64,000 nt of DNA from contig NZ_JACARO010000086.1 in assembly GCF_013386585.1 (NCBI RefSeq), forward strand, positions 1-64,000, in the 5' to 3' direction. Under the pieces are notes generated by a model that was given only the letters and a program-made list of their open reading frames with translations, did not search any database and had not been told where the DNA came from. Origin of the DNA: Pseudomonas sp. P7548 (lineage in GTDB: Bacteria; Pseudomonadota; Gammaproteobacteria; Pseudomonadales; Pseudomonadaceae). A program made the position numbers and the translations under genes. Shown here in pieces: positions 28,101 to 36,071 of this stretch (within the stretch, counting starts at the first letter, position 1; each line of letters begins with the position of its first letter).

Positions 28101-31100
28101 GAATGCGGATATTCGGCGGGTAGTGGCGCACGAGCATACTGGTTTACTGCCGCGAGAAACGCGCGAGGCGGTAGAGCGCAACTTTAAATCCAACAGTGAT
28201 CGCCCCGTGGGCATTAATGTGCTCTCCGCGACACCCACTCTTGAGATGGGTATCGATATCGGCGACTTGTCCAGTGTGCTGCAATGTTCGATTCCTCCAC
28301 AGCAGGCAAACTACATTCAGCGAGCAGGACGGGCGGGGCGTAGCACGGGTAATGCGTTGCTGATGAGCATGGCGAACAGCAAGCCGCATGACCTGTATTT
28401 CTGGGATGACCCGAAAACCATGATTGCAGGTTCCGTGCAGGCACCTGGGGTTTTCCTTAACGCCTCGGCGGTACTTGAGCGTCAACTTACAGCGTTCACT
28501 CTAGATTGTTGGGTGCATGAGAACGGGCGGGCGGCGCAGATCCCTTCGGAAATTCGTGGGGTGTTCACTGCGATCAATAATCAGACCACCAGCAAATTTC
28601 CTTACCCTTGGTTGAGCTATGTGGAACAGCACCAGGCATCGCTACTTGAGCGGTTCCTGCGCTTGTTCAATCAGGGGGAGTTGTGCCCTTTGAGCGACGG
28701 TACGTGCCAATGGCTCGCAAATTTCATTCAGGGCAGCAGCGGTGATAGCAGTCCGTTGGCGTACAAGATCGTCAACCGTTTGCAGGGCATTGCTAGTGAT
28801 GTTGAAAGCATCAAGCGCAAACGTGAAGCCGCAGTGAAGGAGATCGATAAGCTGCAGGCATTGACGGTGCGTGGTGAGGATCAGGATCTGGAGTTGGCGC
28901 GACTGCTTCAAGATCGAACTGCGCTTTCGCGTTTGATTGGCAGCATTGAGGGTAAGGCTACGCTCAATGTGCTGACTGATGAGGGCTTGCTACCCAACTA
29001 TGCGTTCCCGGAGCAAGGTGTGCTGTTGCGCTCGATCATTGTGCGCGATTCAAAGCCTGGAACATCCGCTCCTGATCCACTGACCTTCGAATATGAGCGT
29101 CCTGGATCAACGGCCATCACTGAGTTGGCACCGAACAACACCTTTTATGCCGAAGGCAGGCGGGTGGTGATCAACCAGATCGACGTATCGAAGATCAAGC
29201 CGGAGCACTGGCGTTTCTGTAGGCAGTGCTCCTATACCGAGCCGCTGTCCTCGGGTGATCAACACCCTAACTGCCCACGATGTGGCGATACGCTGTGGCG
29301 CGACAGTGGGCGCGTACACGAGATGCTCCGCTTGACCACGGTATTTGCCCGCACGCTGGATCGCGATAGCCGTATTGCTGACGACTCAGACGAGCGTCAG
29401 CGCGGCTTTTATGTGCGCCAGGCTTTGGTGGATAGCCCGCCTGATGCGGTGCGTCAGGCTTTTGTGATTGACGAGCAGACATTTCCTTTCGGCTTCGAGT
29501 TTCTTGATCGAGTGACTTTTCGCGAGGTGAACTTTGGCGAACAGTCAGCGGAAGGCATGCCGATGGAGATCGGCGGGAAGGAACTCAGTCGCCCTGGTTT
29601 TAGCATCTGCCCCGAGTGCGGAACCTTGCAGCGCAAGCGCAAGGCCGAAGAGCTGTATCGCAACCATTCGTCCTGGTGCGCGAAGCGCAAGAACCCCGAG
29701 GCGAGCACGCAGCAGTGCGTGTTCCTCTACCGCGAGTTCACTAGTGAGGGCATTCGTCTATTTTTGCCCGAGGTGGGTTTTGCCGATACCAACGAGGCCC
29801 TGCTGAGTTTTGTGTCGGCTCTGGAGTTGGGGTTGGCGCGGCGTTTTAGGGGAGCAGTGGACCATCTGCGTATTGCCCTAGATATGCGTATGGCTGCGGG
29901 CTCAGATACGCCGCGTTGTTATCTGGTGATCTACGACAGCGTGCCGGGTGGCACCGGCTATCTCAAGGAATTGATGCGCGCGCCGGAACCGCTGTTGGAA
30001 GTATTCGACATTGCACTGCAAGCCCTCAATAGCTGTACTTGCAACCAGAATGCGGACACCGATGGCTGTTATCGCTGCTTGTACCGCTATCACAACAGCC
30101 ATGATCGTAAGTCTATCTCGCGACGTACAGCACAGAAGTTGTTGGGTGAGGTGATGCAGTACAAGGGTGCACTGAAGCCAGTTACCCATCTGGCCGACGC
30201 CCAGCCAGCTAACCAGTTACTGGACAGCATGCTGGAGAAGCGGTTTGTCGAAGCGCTGCGCCGTGAGCATGAAGGTGAGAAGTTCAAGCTGAGTGAGCTG
30301 TTGTTCAAGGGCAAGGCGGGCTATCAGATACAGGCTGGCTCGCGTCGCTGGCGGATGGAGTTGCAGGTCAATCTGGGAGCCAGCGAAGGTGTATTGATTC
30401 CGTGCAAGCCTGACTTCGTGTTCTGGCCAGACGATGCCGCCGACGACCTGCCCGTGGCGGTCTTTGTTGATGGTTGGCAGTACCACAAAGACATCATTAC
30501 TACCGATATGGCCAAACGTATGGCGGTGGCCAAGAGCGGGAAGTTCTCAGTCTGGACGCTGACCTGGGATGATGTCGAATGCGCTTTGCAAAACCAGGTA
30601 TTACCTACGCCATTGCCTTGGGCAACTTTGCTTAATGATGATCCGCAGCAGGTAGTGCAGAAGCTGTGCGCGGCACAGGGCATCGCAACACTCTCCAATT
30701 TCAAATCGTTGCCGTCCTTTAGCCAGCTGCATCAGCGTTTAGCCCATGGGCAACACCAAGCGCTCGGCAAATTGGCCGTCTCCCTGGCTGCGGGAATGTT
30801 GATGCCGCCGGGGGACACTACTGCGCTTCAAGTCCTGCGCGAAGGGGTTTTCTGGCAGCGTTTGGATGAGCTGGGTCTGCTACCTGACCTGCAAATGCAT
30901 AGGTTGAGCCAGCGTCAGCTCGGTACAGCCTGGATGCTGGCCATTGCCATGCACCCGGAGCATCTGAAGCACGTGATGACGGGCAATGGCTCTGCAGACT
31001 CTGAACCTGTTCTGGTTGGCGAGTGGAAAGAAGATGGCCTGCCCGAAAGCGAGCTTCAGTTACGCTGGCAGCAACTTTGGCAGGCACTTAACTTATTGTT

Positions 31101-31491
31101 GCCGCTGAGTCAGATTTGGGTTGGCAACGCTGAAATGCCAGGGTTACCTGCGCTGCAGGATTGTTCTGCGCTCAAAGCAAAATCCGGCGGGCTGTCTGAG
31201 GCCTGGCAGGAAGCGCTGAGTCTAGCTGCACATGAAGTACAGTCTTGGGGCTTGGCTCTGGCTGGTCTGGACGTAACCGCCCCAGAAGTGGGCTATGAGT
31301 TGATGGATGAAAAAGGCCGCGTAATAGCAGAAGCCGAATTGGCTTGGCCAGATGTTTGTACCGCCGTACTACTGCCAGATTCTGGACCAGTGGCTGCGCT
31401 TTTTGCTGGCCAAGGTTGGCATTCTTTTACCGCTGACGGCAGTGAGTTGCCTGATGAGCTGAGAACCCTTTTGATGGAGACACTGGCATGA
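25159..31491 (+). CDS. 2110-residue helicase with DUF1998 and Vsr-like C-terminus (DruE/DrmAB-like)
   Basis: This superfamily-2 helicase has motif I TGTGSGKTE near residue 95, DELH near 234, TSATLG near 272, a long insertion with several Cys-rich zinc-finger-like clusters, and the second RecA lobe with TPTLEMGIDIGDL and QRAGRAGRS near 1020-1060. A DUF1998 region follows, with CTCNQNADTDGCYRC near residue 1630. After it comes PDFVFWP then AVFVDGWQYHKD (about 1750-1775), resembling the active-site layout of Vsr/PD-(D/E)XK nucleases. Helicase plus DUF1998 in one very large chain resembles DruE of Druantia, or fused DrmA-DrmB of DISARM. The start has a poor ribosome binding site. Confidence 0.82.
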   Translation: MQPLIVSQQVTQGVADFLRTAFPSTTSGFEGLLERFLAERSNIFKGPYLTLPLPFRKQLNGGLPAFPWLPASFVPHAHQAKAFTRLAGSEAQSTLVATGTGSGKTECFLYPILEHCRVARAEGRRGIKAIILYPMNALASDQSGRVAKEIVKAAGLSGIRAGLYVGDAPAIESQTVAQLSDGSYAVITDRNALRENPPDILLTNYKMLDFLLLRAADAPLWAHQLPDTLRYLVVDELHTFDGAQGTDLACLIRRLKGRLNAPPGQLVCVGTSATLGDDGVSDLLDFAGDVFGEVLDDSAVISEDRESVGDYLAEALVEFTQSPQPSDLHTLAPENYDDLSAYLAAQAPLWFGEPCSVAQAEDFAWRCGLGKDLKSHFAFQNLLRDLERLGPKSVLLDDLLVLLKRRLPSCDDERFALLWLSSLLSLVAHARQDAHQNFFLQVKVEIWLRELRRMVAVLDAEPQLRHHDDLRKVDMERLHLPVIHCRECHATGWGSTQQKISPNQLTHDLQSFYSAFFAEDVSTRFIFPSSAGANPTVFQRKQVCPACGTLHQASQTECSHCEDQPLLAVDIASNLREGMRNGAKYTKSHHDCPFCAGYKTLTIVGSQAASLAAVMVGQLFATRFNPDKKLIAFSDSVQDAAHRAGFLAARTWRMNLRAALAQVIADAYAAGRPVTLENLPTVFAQRWRTALGDGHYIANFLPPQMQWLRDYESLMEEGALPESSNLPGELARVLPWVLNAEFGQDAHIGRTLVATGTACVVPLAGKLDEAAQWLLPRLRDTLEPLAAAQLDEVVVLLRGLLENMQRIGAWRDQELGFYARMGSSPWGYKKNPSQFKLLTSPRPPRFLTLAEFGRCVSVTKSHARLFSDWAFKALPALHKLALGTDALIAPLYRLALEALENVGLAGFEEATEKPDIRVWGLEPSAFHVILGGKVWRCASCHSTTLSGPEDDFSEQACRRVGCRGELHALDVPGDFYRKLYLNADIRRVVAHEHTGLLPRETREAVERNFKSNSDRPVGINVLSATPTLEMGIDIGDLSSVLQCSIPPQQANYIQRAGRAGRSTGNALLMSMANSKPHDLYFWDDPKTMIAGSVQAPGVFLNASAVLERQLTAFTLDCWVHENGRAAQIPSEIRGVFTAINNQTTSKFPYPWLSYVEQHQASLLERFLRLFNQGELCPLSDGTCQWLANFIQGSSGDSSPLAYKIVNRLQGIASDVESIKRKREAAVKEIDKLQALTVRGEDQDLELARLLQDRTALSRLIGSIEGKATLNVLTDEGLLPNYAFPEQGVLLRSIIVRDSKPGTSAPDPLTFEYERPGSTAITELAPNNTFYAEGRRVVINQIDVSKIKPEHWRFCRQCSYTEPLSSGDQHPNCPRCGDTLWRDSGRVHEMLRLTTVFARTLDRDSRIADDSDERQRGFYVRQALVDSPPDAVRQAFVIDEQTFPFGFEFLDRVTFREVNFGEQSAEGMPMEIGGKELSRPGFSICPECGTLQRKRKAEELYRNHSSWCAKRKNPEASTQQCVFLYREFTSEGIRLFLPEVGFADTNEALLSFVSALELGLARRFRGAVDHLRIALDMRMAAGSDTPRCYLVIYDSVPGGTGYLKELMRAPEPLLEVFDIALQALNSCTCNQNADTDGCYRCLYRYHNSHDRKSISRRTAQKLLGEVMQYKGALKPVTHLADAQPANQLLDSMLEKRFVEALRREHEGEKFKLSELLFKGKAGYQIQAGSRRWRMELQVNLGASEGVLIPCKPDFVFWPDDAADDLPVAVFVDGWQYHKDIITTDMAKRMAVAKSGKFSVWTLTWDDVECALQNQVLPTPLPWATLLNDDPQQVVQKLCAAQGIATLSNFKSLPSFSQLHQRLAHGQHQALGKLAVSLAAGMLMPPGDTTALQVLREGVFWQRLDELGLLPDLQMHRLSQRQLGTAWMLAIAMHPEHLKHVMTGNGSADSEPVLVGEWKEDGLPESELQLRWQQLWQALNLLLPLSQIWVGNAEMPGLPALQDCSALKAKSGGLSEAWQEALSLAAHEVQSWGLALAGLDVTAPEVGYELMDEKGRVIAEAELAWPDVCTAVLLPDSGPVAALFAGQGWHSFTADGSELPDELRTLLMETLA

Positions 31492-33587
31492 CGCTGGCAC
31501 TCAAGATTGCAATGTCCGATGACTTCCTAAAGTCGTTTTCAGCAGTTCCTCGCTCTCACCAGCAGGCGGTGCTGACCTTCGTTGCAAAGTTTCGTCAGAA
31601 CCCAATGGCAACCGGTATCAATTATGAGCGCATTCACGATGCCGCCGATCCGAACATGCGTTCAGTTCGAATCAACGACAACATGCGTGGCATTGTTCTC
31701 AAGCCGGATGTGGGCAATGTGTATTGCCTGTTATGGGTCGATCAGCATGACGATGCCTATCACTGGGCACGTCGCCATCGAGTCGCTATCCACCCGGATG
31801 TTGGCAGTATTCAGGTTTATGCAGTTCAGGAGGCTGCTGACACGACTGCATCTGACACACCGGCTGAGGTGCGAGTAGCAGGTTTGTTCGATGCACTCAA
31901 AGACCGTGAAATTCGCCGCCTGGGTGTACCTGACGACCGGCTGGAAGCTGTGCGTTCCATTACTAATGAACGCGAGCTTGAGGCGTTGGAAGCACAATTG
32001 CCCGATGAGGCATACGAAGCGTTGTATCTGTTTGCTGCAGGCGAGCCTTTCGACAAGATTATCAGTGATCAATCCGCGCCGGCGGCGGTCGACCCTGCGG
32101 ACTTTGGGGCTGCGCTGGAGCGCGACAGCTCACGCCGTCATTTCGTGGTGCTGACTGACGACAGCGATCTGGAAGCTTTACTGGCCGCACCTCTAGAGCA
32201 CTGGAGGGTCTTCCTGCATCCAAGCCAGCGTAAGTTGGTGGAGCGCGACTGGAATGGTCCTGTGAAGGTGACCGGTGGCGCAGGTACTGGTAAAACCGTT
32301 GTAGCCATGCATCGCGCTGCAAGACTTGCACGACAATACGCGGACTTGCCTGGTCGTCCTGTGCTGTTTACCACGTTCACCAAAACCCTGGCTGAGGACA
32401 TCCGCCAGCATTTGGCTCTGCTGTGCACACCGCAGGAGCTGGAGAAAATTCATGTGGTGAACCTGGATCAGTGGGCTTCCAGTCTTCTGCGTCGTTTTGG
32501 TTACCCACATAACCTGTTGTACAACGAAGGCGACCGTCGCCGCTTCTGGCAAGCAGCCTTGTCGGCGATGCCAGCATCGATTGATCTTAGCTTGCCGTTC
32601 ATGCGTGCGGAATATGAGCGAGTAGTGTTACCTCAAGCCTGCGAAACTGCAGAGGACTATATGCGTGCCAGTCGAGTAGGCCGCGGCGGTCAGCTTGGTC
32701 GTGCGATGCGTAAGTCTATCTGGCCGGTGTTTGCCGAATACCGCGCCCAACTGCAAGCAGCCAACTTGCGCGAGCCTGAAGAAGCCTTCCGTGAAGCTTG
32801 TCAATTGCTAAGGAAGGAGCAGCCAGCACTGGGTATTCGTTCCATGGTGGTGGATGAAGCTCAGGACATTAGCAACGCCGGCTTTGAGCTTATCCGAACG
32901 GCAGTAGGGGAAGCCGAAAACGACCTGTTTATTGTTGGTGACGCTCACCAGCGTATCTACCGGCACAAAGTAGTGCTTAGCAGAGTGGGTATTGAAGTTC
33001 GCGGCCGCAGCCGTAACCTGAAGGTGAATTACCGAACCACCGACGAAATCCGTCAATGGGCCTGCGCTCAGCTTGAGGGTTGTGCAGTCGATGACTTGGA
33101 TGGCAACGCGGATTCTCTGCGCGGTTACCGGTCTCTGACTCATGGTGATGTGCCGGACATCATTGAGTCGTCTTCCGCCCAAGAGGATACGCCGCATATA
33201 CAGGCGATCCTTAAACAATTGCAAGACGATGGCATGGAGCCTCGACAGGTTTGTATCACAGCGCGAACCAATGACGATCTGGACAACATTGCTCGGGCTC
33301 TGCAGCAAGCGTCTATTGTTCACTTGAAACTGGACAACTCAACCTCTGACGATTCGGCACTACCGGGCGTTCGCCTGGCCACCATGCACCGCATCAAGGG
33401 GCTTGAGTTCAGCGTAGTGATCGTTGCTGCATATAAGGGAGCGGCTAGTTACGCTGAGCAGTTCAGTCGCGATGAGGATGCTGGCGTGACGGAGGATACG
33501 GAAACCTCCGAGCGTTGTTTGCTGCACGTTGCGGCAACGCGAGCGAAACGCAATCTGTTTCTCTTGGTTCGTCCTTCATCTGCTTGA
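31488..33587 (+). CDS. UvrD-type helicase with N-terminal RelE-like domain
   Basis: The 699-residue protein begins with about 105 residues resembling the RelE/ParE toxin fold (RSVRINDNMRGIV, then CLLWVDQHDDAYHWARRH). A superfamily-1 helicase follows, with GGAGTGKTVVAMHRA near 263, DEAQD near 455, a LATMHRIKGLEF motif near 630 and VAATRAKRNLFLLV at the end. Its ATG overlaps the previous stop (ATGA), so it is translationally coupled to the DUF1998 helicase and belongs to the same system. The RelE-like part may bind RNA or ribosomes or be only structural. Toxin activity is not established. Confidence 0.8.
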   Translation: MTLALKIAMSDDFLKSFSAVPRSHQQAVLTFVAKFRQNPMATGINYERIHDAADPNMRSVRINDNMRGIVLKPDVGNVYCLLWVDQHDDAYHWARRHRVAIHPDVGSIQVYAVQEAADTTASDTPAEVRVAGLFDALKDREIRRLGVPDDRLEAVRSITNERELEALEAQLPDEAYEALYLFAAGEPFDKIISDQSAPAAVDPADFGAALERDSSRRHFVVLTDDSDLEALLAAPLEHWRVFLHPSQRKLVERDWNGPVKVTGGAGTGKTVVAMHRAARLARQYADLPGRPVLFTTFTKTLAEDIRQHLALLCTPQELEKIHVVNLDQWASSLLRRFGYPHNLLYNEGDRRRFWQAALSAMPASIDLSLPFMRAEYERVVLPQACETAEDYMRASRVGRGGQLGRAMRKSIWPVFAEYRAQLQAANLREPEEAFREACQLLRKEQPALGIRSMVVDEAQDISNAGFELIRTAVGEAENDLFIVGDAHQRIYRHKVVLSRVGIEVRGRSRNLKVNYRTTDEIRQWACAQLEGCAVDDLDGNADSLRGYRSLTHGDVPDIIESSSAQEDTPHIQAILKQLQDDGMEPRQVCITARTNDDLDNIARALQQASIVHLKLDNSTSDDSALPGVRLATMHRIKGLEFSVVIVAAYKGAASYAEQFSRDEDAGVTEDTETSERCLLHVAATRAKRNLFLLVRPSSA

Positions 33588-33649
33588 GGGGGCTGAAGCG
33601 TCCCGCTAAGCGGCCTTCAAGGAACGTAGTCAGCTAGGAAGACGTGGAA

Positions 33650-34540
33650 ATGACGACTGGATTCAAACTCAAACGCGCCTTTTTCAACGAGTCAAAAGGC
33701 AAGATTGGTGAGATTGCGCTTTTTCAAGCATTCATCCGCGCCTTCAATGTGCTCGGATCTGACGCTTTGGCAAAGGAATATCATGGTAGCCGATATCAGG
33801 TTACGTTTAACGCAGCCCGGGGGGCTGGACGTCCAACCCCTCGCTGCGAGTTATGCGACGTAATGATTGTTCATTACCCGGCAAACAACGCTAGTGCAGC
33901 TCGTATTACTTTCAACCAGGCAAAGGTCACCACGAAAGCTCTTAGTTGTAGTCGTTCCTCCATTGCGGCGGGCCCCGAAAGCTTTCGTGCGAACCTCGAG
34001 CAGTGGGACCTGCTTTCAAATCGGCCATCCATAAATCCTGCGACAAAGACATTCAATCCACCAATAGACTTGCTTTCTGGTGCGATTCTTCCATCTGTTG
34101 GTACGTTTGGTGTCTTTTATCCTTCAGGCGCAAGTTTCGACTTTGCTTACTTTGTGGCAAGCGAACTCACGCCGCTCACCAACGGTTACAGGCGATCCGG
34201 AACTCTTCAATGGGCAGCCCCTTTAAATGTGACCCGCAGTATTGCCGGTCATGAAGAAGTGACGGGAACTTGCTGTCTCCTTACATTCGGAGACGCTTTA
34301 GAGCAGAGCCAGATTGGTACGCCTATCATGCCGCTTTTGTACGGTGCTGCTGGTTCGGCTCAAATGCGAGGTTGGTTGACTAGAGTTCTTTTGTCGCTCC
34401 GTCGAGAACATCCAGATTCTCAGCTACCGGACGAGCTATTGAGCGGGCTGGAGTTGAGAAGCGTTGCCGAGGAACGAAATCCCATTATTCATGCCGGAGA
34501 GCCATCGCCACCTCGAGCAGTCATATTGGTAAGAACGTAA
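33650..34540 (+). CDS. Putative PD-(D/E)XK-type nuclease, last gene of module A
   Basis: The 296-residue protein has no family I can name. The first 110 residues show KGKIGEIALFQAF, then CELCDVMIVHY and RITFNQAK, an E...D...QxK spacing compatible with a PD-(D/E)XK nuclease fold. The C-terminal half is rich in G and hydrophobic residues without obvious membrane helices. ATG 33650 is preferred to GTG 33644 because AGGA is better spaced to it. It follows the UvrD-like gene by 62 bases in the same direction. The nuclease call is an inference from three short motifs. Confidence 0.5.
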   Translation: MTTGFKLKRAFFNESKGKIGEIALFQAFIRAFNVLGSDALAKEYHGSRYQVTFNAARGAGRPTPRCELCDVMIVHYPANNASAARITFNQAKVTTKALSCSRSSIAAGPESFRANLEQWDLLSNRPSINPATKTFNPPIDLLSGAILPSVGTFGVFYPSGASFDFAYFVASELTPLTNGYRRSGTLQWAAPLNVTRSIAGHEEVTGTCCLLTFGDALEQSQIGTPIMPLLYGAAGSAQMRGWLTRVLLSLRREHPDSQLPDELLSGLELRSVAEERNPIIHAGEPSPPRAVILVRT

Positions 34541-34813
34541 GGTGAAGATCGCCTTCGGACGGGCGCTATAGCATGTTCAGAATCAGATCAGCCACGCAGT
34601 CAGCTGATCGCCAAAACTGCCTGATCGCCGACTCCCCCTAGGTACGCGGAGAAATTGCACACCAATCCTCTGGAGCAGTTGTCTGCAGGACGCGGACTAG
34701 GAAGCAGAGGAATGGGGTAGCGAGTAAAATGGGGGTGAGGCAGTAAAGGCGGATGCCAGGCAAGGCTTTAGCCACGAATTCTCGGTTGAGCATTAAAAAC
34801 CAGACAACCCACC

Positions 34814-35686
34814 TCAGTTGTACAACCAAGGCTCCAATTCAGTCAGGTTTTTCACCACAATCTGCTGCGCTTCAGGCCGGGGCTCCATTTTTGTAGGGTC
34901 AATCTGATATCGCTGTAATACATATTTCACCAGCGCCCGGCGTGTAGGGATCAGCAGTTGGCCGTTTTGCATACCGAAATCGGCTTCGATGATTGCCTTC
35001 TGTGCGGCTGTCAGTCGCGAGTCGGGCTCGATGATCACCGTCACCTCGTTATTCCAGACTTCGTCTCCATCAATCCCGTTCTCGGAGTTGCCATCCAGTT
35101 CGGGATGGCCGCGCAATCGACTCAGCACGAAGTCACGATACTGGTTGTTCTTCTCGCAATAGGCGCGTACGTGCCAACGCATACCGGTATAGACCAGGGT
35201 GTGTGGTGCGATGAGCCGACCTTCTGGGGCGGGGTTGGCCAGTGACACGTATTCAACTTCAAGGCGCATGCTTTCTCGACAGGCTTTGAGCAATGGCCGC
35301 AGGATTTCTGCGCGAATCGTCCGGTCCGGAACTTCCAGTACCTTGGTGTGGGCATAGGCCAGGGCCAGGCCTTCGATGTGCGGAGCCCGCTCGTTGTTCT
35401 GATAAAGCAGGTGTAGATAGGCGCTGGCACTGTCGTCGATGAACAACGGCTTGAAGTGCTTGCTCGGCACGTAGCCCTTGAGTTGCTTGTCATATGTCAA
35501 GTTTCGGGGCGCATGTTCAGTGATGTAGGTGTTGATGTCCTTGGACGCCTGCTGACGACTGATGCCGAAGCTCTGGATCAAGTGTCCCGTGGTCAGGCGG
35601 CCTTCCCACCATGCCACGGTTTCGATCAAACGATAGCGAAGTGCCAGATCCCAGCGAACCTGCTTGATGTCTTGTTGGCGTTTCAT
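34814..35686 (-). CDS. WYL-domain regulator, BrxR/CapW-like
   Basis: The 290-residue protein has an N-terminal winged helix (about residues 15-65, TGHLIQSFGISRQQASKDI), then a WYL domain around residues 125-200 with the core GMRWHVRAYC, and a C-terminal WCX-like segment. Length and architecture match the BrxR/CapW repressors that guard phage-defence loci and respond to nucleic-acid or nucleotide signals. It is transcribed away from the small membrane gene at 35807, with an inverted repeat between them, and is convergent with module A. The 273 bases behind it, to 34541, hold no convincing gene. Confidence 0.85.
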   Translation of the reverse strand: MKRQQDIKQVRWDLALRYRLIETVAWWEGRLTTGHLIQSFGISRQQASKDINTYITEHAPRNLTYDKQLKGYVPSKHFKPLFIDDSASAYLHLLYQNNERAPHIEGLALAYAHTKVLEVPDRTIRAEILRPLLKACRESMRLEVEYVSLANPAPEGRLIAPHTLVYTGMRWHVRAYCEKNNQYRDFVLSRLRGHPELDGNSENGIDGDEVWNNEVTVIIEPDSRLTAAQKAIIEADFGMQNGQLLIPTRRALVKYVLQRYQIDPTKMEPRPEAQQIVVKNLTELEPWLYN

Positions 35687-35710
35687 GACCCCTCCATGTG
35701 CGTGAATACT

Positions 35711-35743
35711 TTACCTGTATAAGTCTACATTCTATACGTGTAA
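35711..35743. promoter_or_regulatory. Candidate operator of the WYL regulator
   Basis: TTACCTGTATA (35711-35721) and TATACGTGTAA (35733-35743) are 11-base arms matching at nine positions, separated by 11 bases. The repeat lies 24 bases before the WYL gene start and 63 bases before the divergent gene, where BrxR/CapW-type dimers bind in other systems. Binding is inferred. Confidence 0.55.
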
Positions 35744-35806
35744 GGAAACACTACATATTCTTGCCCCGTCTTCGAGATCAATCGAACTCACGAAAAGGAT
35801 AGGGAA

Positions 35807-36061
35807 ATGACAACGTCGGATGCTATTTCGACAGGGGCTCTGCTGGCGATGGGCGTCATCGCGTTGGTGCTGATCATCCAGTGCTGGAAGCTCTACGACA
35901 TCGGCCAGATGATCCGCGATTGCAAAAACGCGACCCGCTGGCTGCGGATCTGGGAAATGGAAAACCGCGAACTGCGCTCGGCCCTGCGTGCCGAAAAGGC
36001 GCACGTCGAGCAGTTGCAGAGAAAGCTGGTGGTGCTGCAAGCCATGATCCCGGCGGCGTAA
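35807..36061 (+). CDS. Small membrane-anchored coiled-coil protein
   Basis: The 84-residue protein has one membrane helix near residues 8-26 (ALLAMGVIALVLIIQCW) followed by a charged, heptad-like helix from about 45 to 78 (ENRELRSALRAEKAHVEQLQ). AAGGATAGGGAA lies before the ATG. It starts the group divergent from the WYL regulator and ends 10 bases before the ADP-ribosylglycohydrolase gene. It could tether a partner to the membrane. Function unknown. Confidence 0.7.
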   Translation: MTTSDAISTGALLAMGVIALVLIIQCWKLYDIGQMIRDCKNATRWLRIWEMENRELRSALRAEKAHVEQLQRKLVVLQAMIPAA

Positions 36062-36071
36062 GGAAACGGAC

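Noticed and set aside
34638..34829. Small hydrophobic minus-strand frame behind the WYL gene
   Set aside because: It overlaps the WYL stop, uses a TTG start without a clear ribosome binding site, and has no family. A shorter internal ATG version remains possible.
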